From positions 248,001 to 312,000 of the forward strand of contig JAWZYV010002500.1 of NCBI GenBank assembly GCA_038373885.1: 64,000 nucleotides of DNA. The letters are read 5' to 3'. Below are positions 1-11,400 of this stretch, piece after piece. Both the position numbers and the translations under genes were made by a program. The stretch is from Cheiracanthium punctorium (taxonomy: Eukaryota > Arthropoda > Arachnida > Araneae > Cheiracanthiidae). Below the pieces are notes generated by a model. It was not told the DNA's origin. It made no database searches and saw only the letters and a list, made by a program, of their open reading frames with translations. Each line of letters starts with the position of its first letter. Position 1 is the first letter of the stretch.

Positions 1-592
1 GTACCGTCAGTACATTTTGCGCACTGCAGTAAACAGTTGTTTAAATCTGAGTTTTGCAAAACAAGGGTTTGCAGCTTTTACTCTTGAAAAGAAAAAAAAA
101 AGGAAGGGAAGTGTAACAAAGTGCATGACAAATTTTATTTACAACAAGTCTGGGAACAGAACAGACTCAAATTCAAACAAAATCAGATTGTTTGTTCTAT
201 TCAATAATAGATACACAATAGATACAGTGCCATTCCCAGAGAAAACGGGCGCTCATCTCCACTCTTTCACAGTAGGAGGGGAGAAAAAACTTTAAAAGAA
301 AGCCTAGCCTATTTTGCTTGCTACTGTGGACAACAGTCATTATCGAATTCTAGGAAAACTCGTGTGTATGAAGAAGATCTGCCGAAAATCTCCTGTCTTG
401 CCCAGGGGCGCTTTGGCACCTCTAGAAGCGGCTAAAGTTCGAAAGAAAGACTGATGGGCTTTGCAATAATACACATGTAAACAAACCTATTACTATCGTA
501 TAGTCGTTCATTTTTAAAGGATTAAACTTGCTAGAGCAAGTTTTCCGTACATTCTGAACACATTGAATTAATTTTAGGTAACTGAACACAGG

Positions 593-595
<3 letters not shown>

Positions 596-627
<32 letters not shown>
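596..627. repeat. poly(A) run
   Basis: An uninterrupted run of 32 A. It could be the tail of an old retroposed copy, but no target-site duplication or recognisable body was seen beside it. The remaining sequence from 1 to 871 shows no gene. Confidence 0.9.
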
Positions 628-628
<1 letters not shown>

Positions 629-871
629 GAGCTTTTGGTCATCTTATGGTATGGAAACGAAATTCGATGGTTTTCACTCTCAGTCGTACAGATAAATGCT
701 TTGGCCACACAGTGGTTGCGATCAGTGGTTTTTCCCCTTGTATTTGATCCTGTGCTTTGCAGTTGCAGTGCAAATACTTCTGTTTTAAAAGTTACAAACG
801 CAAAACAATTGTAAAGGTAGTTTGTCCTAGCCTCTGTACGAGGTTATTAACATCTGCGTACATTTTATATA

Positions 872-1031
872 CATTCGACTCGCAATTTAACGACCTCCAC
901 GGGACTCGGCAAGTTGGACGTTAAATAAATATTCGTTAAATCGAAAGCTTAGAAAAGGTATTTGGAAAACGGTCTGGACTTCATCAGAGGGTCGTTAAAT
1001 CGGGAAGGGTCGCAAAATCGCGAGTTGCCTG
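872..1031. mobile_element. pogo/Tc1-like MITE, TA flanks
   Basis: A 160-bp element between two TA dinucleotides (870-871 and 1032-1033). Its ends are imperfect inverted repeats, CATTCGACTCGC on the left and the complement of CAGGCAACTCGC on the right, continuing for about 24 bp. The interior repeats TTTAACGAC/TTCGTTAAAT motifs like those of Tigger/pogo non-autonomous elements. There is no coding capacity. TA flanks and TIR support the Tc1-mariner superfamily; the pogo label is by resemblance. Confidence 0.6.
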
Positions 1032-1461
1032 TATTTTAAAGGATTTTTCAGCGGTAAGATGAATTTTGTATGACCACGGTTTTTCATACCTAACTGTAAA
1101 CTTTTTCAATTTAACACGTCATCTACTTTTGCTTTATTTCATGAGTGGATGTGGAAAGAAGCCCATGTTTTAATTAAAAAGTTTTGTTTAAATTGTTTTG
1201 TACGATTAAAAAAAGCATTGACTGAGCCAGTGATGACGAGGACTGTGACGAGAGCGGCAGTAGCACCAATGAGGATTGCTAATTATATTAATAAATGTAA
1301 TGTTTCTAGCACTATTGTATGAAAGAAGTGTTAGTAGAGAAAAATACATGTAGCAAAAAATGACTTCGATTAAGTAAGATTTTTCGAGTTTTATTTTCTT
1401 CTTCGAGTACTTTTCTTGATTCAAACTTATATCGTGTGATTGTATGCAGCAGTGAAAAACT

Positions 1462-1542
1462 ATTCCGAGTATAACGCGCACCCGGAGTTCTTGCCTTAAA
1501 TTTTTGAAAAAAAAGTGTGCGTTATACACGAGTAAATACGGT
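1462..1542. mobile_element. short inverted-repeat element (GCGTTATACACG type)
   Basis: About 80 bp whose ends are imperfect inverted repeats: GAGTATAACGCGCACCC on the left, GTGTGCGTTATACACGAG on the right. Similar short palindromic MITEs are widespread in animal genomes. No TSD could be fixed. Confidence 0.35.
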
Positions 1543-2345
1543 ACTTACATGTGATTTCTTTGATTAAGGCAACGCTACACTAAGGCGATCTCCCAAGGAC
1601 GGGTGGGTGCCTTGTCAGGAAGACTTTCTAAGGGGTTCTACGCGTATTCACGTTACATCTGAAGAAAACCTACCAAAACTCCAGACCGTTAGATCGACAG
1701 CCACGCGATAGCATCCGTACCCAGGACCTTCACAGTTCGGCCGTCTACTATTTTCAGTGACATAACCACTGTGCCATTGCGAGGCAATTAGTACTTACAG
1801 TTAGTGCATGAAATACAGTTAAACTGTATTACAAAATCATTGAAAAAATAGATAATTATTTGATAATTAGCCTCCCCCTCTCAATTGATCACTGATGTCA
1901 ACATAGATATTCGGTTTCATAGTTCTGATATTTGCTGTGTTTTGTAAATATTTAGATAGCTGAAAAATTAGGTTTAAATTGCAAGTGAGTTTTAATGTCT
2001 AATTCATATTTACGCATAATCCAGAATTATGAATAAATTATTCAAGTATGCTGTCATTATATTTTCATGGTGGAAATTTCAAACTGATTTAGAAAGTCTG
2101 GGTATAATTATTACATTTTTCAAATAGTTAATACAAGTATGCTTGCTTTGATATTTTATGCTCTAATTGTGTACTTAATAATCGGGATTTTTTTGTTTAC
2201 TTATAATATTGGCTACATTTCATCAAAATGGATGAATACATATGTAATTAAATTTTATGGATATTTCATATTTTTCTCTTAAAAAAATTAATATTTATAA
2301 ATAAAATGTTTCATCAGTTATTAAAAATGTTTCTTTCACCATAAA

Positions 2346-2573
2346 TAAGGTGACCATACGTCCTTAATTTTCGAGGACAGTCCCCAATTTTTGTGCTTTT
2401 TTGCAATTTGTCCCCAAAATGTAAAAAAAAGCAATTGGGGACAGTTTTTAATTATTACATTGTTTTTTAATTAGAATACAGTTAATTATTTCATTAATTA
2501 TAAAATGTCCTCAATTTTGTTTCAAATTTGGGGATTTGTCCTAAATTTTACGTTCAAAAATATGGTCACCTTA
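2346..2573. mobile_element. hAT-like MITE, TAAGGTGACC family, copy 1
   Basis: A 228-bp element with TIR TAAGGTGACCATA and interior GGGGACA/TGTCCCC motifs in both orientations. It is flanked by the near-identical 8-bp direct repeats ACCATAAA (2338-2345) and ACCATAAG (2574-2581), the length expected for hAT. There is no ORF. Copies 2 and 3 lie at 4505 and 51945. Confidence 0.75.
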
Positions 2574-3088
2574 ACCATAAGCCAAGCTATGCGAACGCAA
2601 AGGAATGATCTACTGGAGCGTTTGCGCAAATACAAGGCTGGGACTCAGTGGAGCATTTAAAGATCCATGTTGAGAAACAACCCTGGTCACAAGTCTTCTC
2701 AGTCTTCTATGTTGTCTCTTCTTTTCCATGGTGTGAATGAACAGTTAAAACCGGGTTTTCGATTAAATATGAAACCCATATCTCATATATTAAAATGAGG
2801 GTGGGGGGGGGGTTATAAGCAGGCTTCAATGTAACTATCCCGTCCCCAATTGAAACTTTTATGAATTCACTATTCCATACATTGGGGCCGCTCAATTAGA
2901 TTATTATTATTATTTATTTTATTTTATTTTTTTTGCAACAAGTCCTGAGTTCTGCATCAATTCTAACAAAATTCCAAGCTTTATATGATTTCAAAAGCAA
3001 ATGAAACTCCCATCAATTGTCTTGCAACTAACTAAACGATAAGTAATTCTTCTTTGCGTTATCCAACAATAGTTTCAACAGAAAATAT

Positions 3089-3124
<36 letters not shown>

Positions 3125-3751
3125 GAGATTCTGTTTCGTCGCATGTAGTTATGATCATATGTTAGTAAAATATTTGTTTCCTGAAGTATGAAAAGCGGGT
3201 GCGCAGCTATTTTGAAATAAAACGATTCAACACATCATGTATAGAGTCTGAGCTATTAATGCTACAAATTAAACCTAAAAAACAGTATGTAGAAATAAGA
3301 CACTTTGAAAGTGAGGAGTTTTCGCTGCAAACCGGCTAGCGTTTCATCTTTCGATCGCGAATGACACCATATTTTTCGGTCATAATATTTCAATGATCGC
3401 AGGTTACTACCAATGACGCAAATTGTACGCCAAGAGTAAAATAATTTTGCTGTTTTTGATATTCAACATCACTGGAATTAATTCGAATGACACATGTAAG
3501 AAGAATTTTCATTTCCTACAGTGCGAAAAATGGGCACGCAGCTGGTAAAAATGAAAAATAAATATTTTTTCGGCGTCATGTCATATTAAATTTGAATTTT
3601 CATCACTTCAAAAGCACATATGAGTTAATATAGTAACTAATATATGTACTAATACAGTAATCTGTATAACTAATTGTTATTATTAATATTAATTTTCAAT
3701 AAAATAGTATTAATGTCACTAAAAATGTGGTAACAAAATTGCAGTCCTTAA

Positions 3752-3835
3752 AATGCGAGACGTCTCGCGTCTCGCGCGAGACGAGACAGCAATTTCTCTG
3801 CGAGACGCGAGAGACCTGTTTCTCGTCTCGCGTCC
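3752..3835. repeat. GAGACG/CGTCTC-rich repeat
   Basis: About 85 bp made almost only of GAGACG, CGAGAC and their complements, giving nested short palindromes. It is far more GC-rich than its surroundings. It could be a simple satellite or part of an old element; no function can be assigned. Confidence 0.6.
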
Positions 3836-4081
3836 ATCCCTTTCAGAGACTTTCAAAATATTGCCCGATATCGGTGGACATTCGTCAATATCTTTGTGCT
3901 ACCTGGGTTATTCAACTAATTAACATTTATAAAATGAATCAAACATGATTAATTTTTTGTGAAATTGCGAAGAAATAAATATTTTAATTAGAATTTTGTC
4001 CACAACTGCTGCTTTGTATTTTTGGGACAAGTAGAAAAAAAATCCTAAAATGAGGTTTATCGGTGTGACGTCATTTTTCTA

Positions 4082-4303
4082 CCAACACGTGACCTTTCGG
4101 CTGTGTTGATGAGTAGCCCTGTAATCTGATTGGCTGAAGTGTAGATTTTCCATCGACGCGTGGCTGAAATAGCCTCGTTTCAGTATAAGTTTTAAAATGT
4201 CAGCACTTTTTAATGGGAATCTGTGGAGAGATATCTTTTTGCAGTCATGTACAGGTTCCAGAGAGTTGTTGAAACATTCATAGGCAGCACAACACAGAGG
4301 CAT
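4082..4303 (-). pseudogene. THAP zinc-finger domain relic
   Basis: The minus-strand frame from the Met at 4303 reads MPLCCAAYECFNNS, then SLHRFP, then LHFSQSDY. This is the layout of a THAP domain (N-terminal C-x2/4-C, the HRFP box, then C-x2-H followed by F..SDF/Y). The second Cys-x2-His is degraded: the residues before the His are ENL, with no Cys. The AVPTIF box is absent before the stop at 4079. THAP domains start P-element-type transposases and some host regulators, so this is most simply the first exon of a dead P-like transposase. It lies beside copy 2 of the TAAGGTGACC MITE. Family resemblance is judged by eye. Confidence 0.5.
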
Positions 4304-4504
4304 AATTATTATTTTTTTGATTTTGTGCTTATTACCAGGAGTCCAGCACATAAACCTATGGAGAAATGGTTGTTTGTTTTCCACCGTCACGTGACTTTTA
4401 TAGCCTCGAACCCAAGGAGGCGATATCCTCCATTGTCGACTGTCCCGAAAAATCGGGGACGTTCGGTCACCTTACCTCACCTCAGTTTGATTTTGGGAAT
4501 ATGG

Positions 4505-4730
4505 TAAGGTGACCAGATTTTTGTAGTCAGATTCGGGGACAGGTCCCCGATTCTGACAACAAAACTGGGGACATTTATAATTAATGCAATAATTAACAGT
4601 AATTTAATTGAAAAACAATGCAATAATTAAAAATTGTCCCCAGTTCAACTTTTTACATTCTGGGGACAATTTGAAAAACCTCCTGAAAATGGGGACTGTC
4701 CCCGGAAAATGGGGACGTTTGGTCACCTTA
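4505..4730. mobile_element. hAT-like MITE, TAAGGTGACC family, copy 2 (perfect TSD)
   Basis: A 226-bp element beginning TAAGGTGACC and ending GGTCACCTTA, flanked by a perfect 8-bp duplication GAATATGG (4497-4504 and 4731-4738). The interior alternates GGGGACAG and TGTCCCC. Another fragment of the same family lies just to its left, around 4405-4480. Confidence 0.85.
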
Positions 4731-5284
4731 GAATATGGCCAATTATCTGCACGAGTTATTACTACACCGAATCTAGTTTTGGACCGCAAAATCGGAATTG
4801 TTTGGCGTGATACGGTTTCTTCATGCAAAAGGTGACTGTCCAGTGGAATTTATAATGATATTTTCCCGTCTACGGAAACGCATTGGACACTACCTGGACG
4901 CTTTGTATCTAAATTTTCCGAAACCCCGTGGTGCCTCTTATAAGTGTGTGTGCAACCTCTGAAAAAATTTTTCGAGTAAAAGAGAAATTTAGGAATAGTT
5001 AATGACTTTCTGAAAAAACTTACAACTCGACAGAAATATGAAAGTTATAATTACACATAACTTATTCCATATTCTATGATAAATAGTAATTTTTTTAATA
5101 TAAGAAACCAACGAAGTTTAACTCTTACTCGAATACTTTTTTAGAGGGCGTATGTTTTTACGCACTCCCTGGATAAAATTCTGCCGCTGATCTTGGTGTT
5201 TTGGAGAAAAGCTGCTAGAAATTGCCTTTTACTCGTAATATTCTTCAGTGACTGTACATTGTTACGAAACACACTATCCATAAT

Positions 5285-5290
5285 TTTATT
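5285..5290 (-). promoter_or_regulatory. polyadenylation signal of SULT-C
   Basis: AATAAA on the minus strand, 57 bp beyond the SULT-C stop codon (5347-5349). The position suits a short 3' UTR. Assigned from hexamer and distance only. Confidence 0.55.
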
Positions 5291-5346
5291 GAAATTTTGC
5301 AGTGACAGAGATAAATACAACAATTTCTATTAACTTCTTTTTCATT

Positions 5347-5465
5347 CTACATAACATTTTTCCAGAGTTCTGCTAGTTCAGTTTTTCCCAGTTTTTCCAT
5401 GAACTTCTTTTCCAGTCTTGCGCTCTGCTCAGTTGAAAAATAATTTTTCCAGTCTCCAACGATTC
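5347..5465 (-). CDS. SULT-C exon 4 (C-terminus)
   Basis: Follows acceptor ATTACAG and begins by completing the split Gly codon of RKG. It encodes IVGDWKNYFSTEQSARLEKK and ends LWKNVM before a TAG stop. G-x2-G-D-W-K-N is the PAPS-contacting C-terminal signature of SULTs. It is too short and too fragmented to stand out as an ORF, so it was found by its motif. Confidence 0.9.
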
Positions 5466-8400
5466 CTGTAATTAGAAAAATATCAGTACGCACACATTCA
5501 CTATTAAATACAAAAAAGTCTCTTCCAATTAATGTTTGAAGGAAATATTGCCCTCTTGAAAATTAGTACCTATGTTTCAATAAGTGCTAAGTCTTTTCGT
5601 AGTGGCAGATCTAACATAACATATCGACCATAGAGATCTGAATACAAGGAGACGGCACAAGCTGTCTAATAGTGAACCCGAAACTGTAACCGAATCGCCA
5701 TATTGCTTAGACCACCTTGCAATATGACTGTGTTATTCTATGGCGACAGTTCCAATTTTAAAGAAGTAATGTCGCCAAAGTTGACGCCAAGAATAATGAC
5801 GTATTTGACATAACTGTAAACTTTAAACTGCAGAATGCTGAGATTTTGTATTTAGAACTATTATGACGTATAATTGTGCATCTTTACTGTTTAATCCGCA
5901 AAATCGTGCATCTTTCACTGTGATTTAAAAGTGATCATTTGAGTGACAGCTGACTGTGCATACTTTTTCACAGATTTTGCCATTTTATTCCAAAGAAAGG
6001 GAGTTAGAAACATCGGTTTTAGTTTTTTAATAATTTCAAACATGGAAAAACGAAGTCCAAGGTTTGATTAACAGATTCAATTCATTACAATCACCCAACA
6101 ACTTGAATATAATATCGTTTTTGAACATTAAAAAGTGTGAGACCTTGCCTCCTAGTTCATTAGCTCGACTAAATCCTCTGCTGGGTGAGGTGTCTTAAAA
6201 GAAAATTCTAGATTTCTGACGAGAGCACTTAGATCTGACGTTTCGATGACGGTATCTGAGTGACAGCCGACTGCATATTCTTTCTGCGCAAAATCTCTGC
6301 GCAAATAGTTCGGTAATAATAACATTATGTAGGATAGTAATATTCCAATTATATATTTTTTTTCAGTCTTTACTTTTATTCCATATTATTCAAATAACAT
6401 GTTCCACAAAATATTTCTGTATTTATTTTCTTAATGTTTATATCAAAGCATTTATTTATAGTGGGACAGGTCTTCAATTTGCTCTACTTAGGATGCTATT
6501 TCCTTTTATAGTTCCGATTGAAAATCAGCTCCATGGTTTCCTCGCGATCAGCATCATCACTAAACCGGCCAAAATGATAAGTTTGAGCTGAATAATTGCC
6601 TGAGACTATATCGTTTAGCTAAAAAAAGTTGTGGATATAATGCTAGCGCTATGAAATAGAAGAGTTATTATTATTCTTATTATTCATAAAATTTGTCCCT
6701 CTGTATCTTATTTTAAATTAAAATCATTTTTTTTTAATTTTTTAACTTAAGAGTAATTTTCCCCCCTCCTTTTGTTGCGGGCCCGGGCGCTTGCCCCGAA
6801 TGCCCTGCCGGGAATTAGTCCCTGCCTATACCTCGAAAATTTGCCTCCAAGAAAGCCTATTTAGAAGCACGCAAAATGACGATGGTGGAAATTCTTATCT
6901 TGTTCTCAGATTTGTTTCCCAGTGTGTTATTAGAATGTTCTACATGGACGCAGTGTTACGCTACCACAAATCTCTTCAATATTAGGCCGCATTCGTAAAC
7001 GTCGAGCGAGTTACACTCGTGCAACGAGTTTCCATCTAAGGGGTTCGTAAAGGAAACTGAGTGCATTGAGTTTATAAACTAAAGCGATCGTATACAAAAC
7101 TGAGTGTGTTTAGTTTCAAACTAAATAAACTGAGAGAGAAGCAGGTTCGTCCAGTTGTTTAGAGCAGGCGCGTAGCCAGGAAAATTTTTCGGGGGGGGGA
7201 TATGCGCTTGGAAAATATTTCGGGGGGGGGATATGCGTTTGGAAAATATTTCGGGGGGGGGATATGAACTTATATGTGTATAAATAGACGGAATTTCATC
7301 ACTAATCCAAACATTTCGGGAGGGGATATATCCCGATATCCCCCCCCCCTGGTTACGCCCCTGGTTTAGAGGACACAATTTACTACACGTTGTTGTTATG
7401 AAATGGCTACCGTAGTTACGAAAAGTATGTTGTTATGAAAAGTACTTTACGTTTGCTGAAGCTGTTAGAAACTGCAACGGATATACATAATTTTTCAAAG
7501 GTAATCGTTTTCTTCTATTTTTCATTTTAGAAAATTAAAAATGCATATTTTTAGTGTTGAAATAGATGTTGATTTAAACCGTTATTATCGAAATTTGAAC
7601 TTCTCTTGCTAAATATTTTTGAAAAAATGTAAGTTTAAGTTGAAATTTCTAAATTTGGATCTGTATTCTTCAATTATGGCCACTCTTTCTTAAAATGGCC
7701 ACTCTTTCTTAAAAATCCTGTTGATTGTATATTGTATTGTTTTGTTTTAAAAACTCTCCTCAGCAAAAATAACAGACGTGAAATCTAAACAAACACGTCT
7801 CCTAGGCGACGCAACTAAATAAACTGAGGTTGTTCGTAAAGGCAAAAGAAACTGATAGCCACCGATAGCACTAAACTCACGCATTCCAGTTTTCTTACAA
7901 AAACTCGTGCAACCAGTTTTTCGTTTACGAATGCACCCTTCGCCAGCTGAAACTTCCAGGAACTCTGATTCACCGAAAACCTTTAGCGGATATAAAACCT
8001 GTCGTACAGGATTGGAGAATTTGATCCTCTCAGTATGTAGTGTTGTTTACCACTCGATATCTGAACAACATTAGTTGCCTGGGTTGCTTGGGATGTGATT
8101 TTCACATTTTCCCACACACATCTATGTACCACCCATGCATTTCCCAGACACTCAAATTTTATCCTCATTCAAACTTCCTTTTTTCTACGTTTAGAGATTT
8201 CTAATGTTGGAAAATGCCAGCACACAGTCATAAATATGCATATATAGGTTGTACACATATAATGACTGTTTACTTGAAATTTTTTAATTTTGTGACAAAA
8301 TGGATGAAATATGCAAGTCAAAATACGATGAGTGATTAAAAAAATTATTACAACTTTATGAAGAGATGCTAATACAAAAATATTTACTTTTTCAGTTATC

Positions 8401-11400
8401 ACTCCTATACTACTTTGGAATTTTTTTTAGCTGAAGGAGGGTGAACTTTTTTGTATCACCCGAAATGTTCGTTCTGTTTATAAGTACCTTTTTAAGTCTG
8501 TTATTTTACAAAGTTTCCATTATATCATTTCGACCTCTTTCATTTCTCTGAAGCCAGCGATTTCCCTTTTCTCGGGAACTGATTACGGTTGAACAGGGTA
8601 GGCATTTGAGTGTCGGCGATATGTGAGGTGACCCCTTAATTACGATCTTTCAGTTTAACTTCGTCCCCGCCTCTCACCAAGCCACTGTGAATGTTAGTTA
8701 ATCAGCTGTTAAATATTGTTCTGATAACGTAAAAACCTTGAGTTTATTGTTTCATCAGTGTTCAAAACTCGATTATTGATCGATGCTTTGTTGAATTCAA
8801 TTTTACGATCATCTTTTTAAAAAGGTTTAATTAGTTCCTATTGTCTGTTTAACCGAGCCCATTGTGAATCTTCTACCGGGCCTGCTTGTGTACTTCGATG
8901 AGTTATCCAAGAGGCCTACAGACGTTTTTCATTGGTTAGATTCGGCCTTTAGATGACGCATCATAGGGCTGGAACCGATAAGGGAGTTTCCGTAGGCCTC
9001 TTTGGATGACTCATCGGAGTGCACAAGCAGACCCGGTAAAAGAGTCACGATGGCCTCGGTTTAATTGATATCTACAATACACTGCTGGGGCGGGCAACTC
9101 GGAGGTTAACGGTCTGATCTATTCTACGTCATTCAAATAAAATTACGGTCGTGGGTTCAATTCCCACTCATATCCTGATTGCCTAAATTTCCTTTCTCTT
9201 CGCTCCTAAAAACTTTCATTGTGTTGTCCACTTTGCTCGACGAAGATTTATAAGCGGTTTCTTAGGCCAGCACACGTCCGAAAATAAATGTTCCAAGTAT
9301 AATAACAAAGGAGATCAGGTTTACAAGTGGCTCTCCTTCCACCTTTCCTTTTTCATTTTAGTTGTACTTTATTAGTTTTCTAAGTTTTCTTTCTCATTTT
9401 TTCAATCTTTCTCGTCTTTCTTTTTTCCTTTTTCTATCTTATTATTCTGTATCATTAGGGTACTGGAAAAACTGAGACAGCCACTTGTGGTAAATTTCCT
9501 TTCTCTTCGCTGTCATCTTTTAAAGCTTCCTTAAAAGTAGAAACAGTTTTGAAAGTTAGTTTCTGGAAATAAAAAAAAGAATTTTCGGAACTTTTTCTAA
9601 AACTAAATTAAGGAATGTTGGTTTATCTAGAACATGTATACGACCAACGCCCCCTAGAGAGGAAAACCGCGGCGCTGACTGATGACGTCACACCGAGTAG
9701 GTAAAGTAAAGCGTTTCGATATTTGTGCTTTGTGTTTGTTCCATAAAGGATCATTAGAGGTATATGGAGGTCTCGTTTGCCTTAGAGAAATCCTTAAGAA
9801 TATTTAAACCAAACCAAACCAAATACAAGAACAACAATAACAATATACTGCTTATGTTATAACACTGTCAACAAACACTTGCTACAACTTCTCACCTTTC
9901 CTCACGAAGACAGCATTTTCTGGGTCCTCCTTATTCAGAACATTATCCTTGGAACACAGGACTTTTCTTAATCCCTCGGGGATATCCGGGTTATTTTCGA
10001 TGAACTCTGTGGGCAGACTGTGGAGGTCAGACATAAAGATTTTCAAAGCTTCCTTCATGTACGAGAAGCTGCTGTGATGAATGACATCCTGGAGAATCCT
10101 GTCATCTTTTAAAGCTTCCTTAAAAGTAGAAACAGTTTTGAAAGTTAGTTTCTGGAAATAAAAAAGAATTTTCGGAACTTTTTTAAAACTAAATTAAGGA
10201 ATGTTGGTTTATCTAGAACATGTATACGACCAACAGCCCCTAGAGAGGAAAACCGCGGCGCTGACTGGTGACGTCACACCCAGTAGGTAAAGCAAAGCGT
10301 TTCCATTGGGTTTCTCCTCTCTCCCGCGCTGCGGGAGAGAGGAGAAACCCAATGGAAACGCTTTGCTTTACCTACTCGGTGTGACGTCACCAGTCAGTGC
10401 CGCGGCTTTCCTCTCTAGGGGGCGTTGATACGACACGTGGCGCGTACTTCGCTTGAGTAACAACAGCGACTAATGAGATATACAGGCTATGGTGCTGACA
10501 TTTTGGTTACATCCAGAGACGTAGCAAGGGTGCCAAAGGGACTTGCCACCCCCCTCGAAATTTTGGATTTTTGTTAATTGGATGTCAGCAAATCAAGCAT
10601 TTTTGAGAGAAATTCTCCCTTTTTCACCTTTTGGGCACCCCCAAACGTTTGTTTGTCGCTACGTCCCTGGTCACATTCCTTTGCATCCGAGGGGTCATGT
10701 GGCCAACTTAGTCCGAGATAATCAAACTAAGATAGTCACACTCATTAGGTCACATGTTTCTTCGAGTGTAAAAGGGTGTGACACAAATTTCAGTGCCGCA
10801 GCATGTATATCTGGTCAGCCACGGTGTCAACCGACTGCCCATCTTCTTTCACAGATTCTGCTACTCTGTTTCTATTGCATTAACTAGAGTACCACCAATA
10901 TACCTATTGAGACTAAGCTATAAATCGATAAAATGAGAAATCTCGGTTTAACAACCCAGATAACACACTTGTCCATTTTCTGTCTATTTCTGATCCAATT
11001 AATCCATAATACATCCATGTCTATACATAGACATCCATAAGACATCTATTTATGGACATAGTCTGGAAAATCCAGAATATGTCCATGAATAGTCCAAAAC
11101 TAGAATTAGAATATCCAGAATAAGTTCATTTATGGACATATTCCAGATGATCCACACTATGTCAGTGATACGACATAAAATGGATGCGTGTATAAGTCCA
11201 GAAATGGACAAAATATGGAAAAGTTACTTTTTTGTCATTGATTTTCATTTTACCCAATGCTGTACTTACGACGCATGACTTTATTACACTTTATGTTTTT
11301 ATTGATATTACATTTTACTCCAAAAATGTTTAAAAACATTTTAAATTCTACAGGGGTTTTTTTTTCTTTTCTTTTTTTGTCGGGGAACTTTTGAAATTTA

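Noticed and set aside
7121..7378. 85-codon minus frame rich in Pro and Ile
   Set aside because: Translated poly-G/GATATG tandem repeat inside a hAT MITE.
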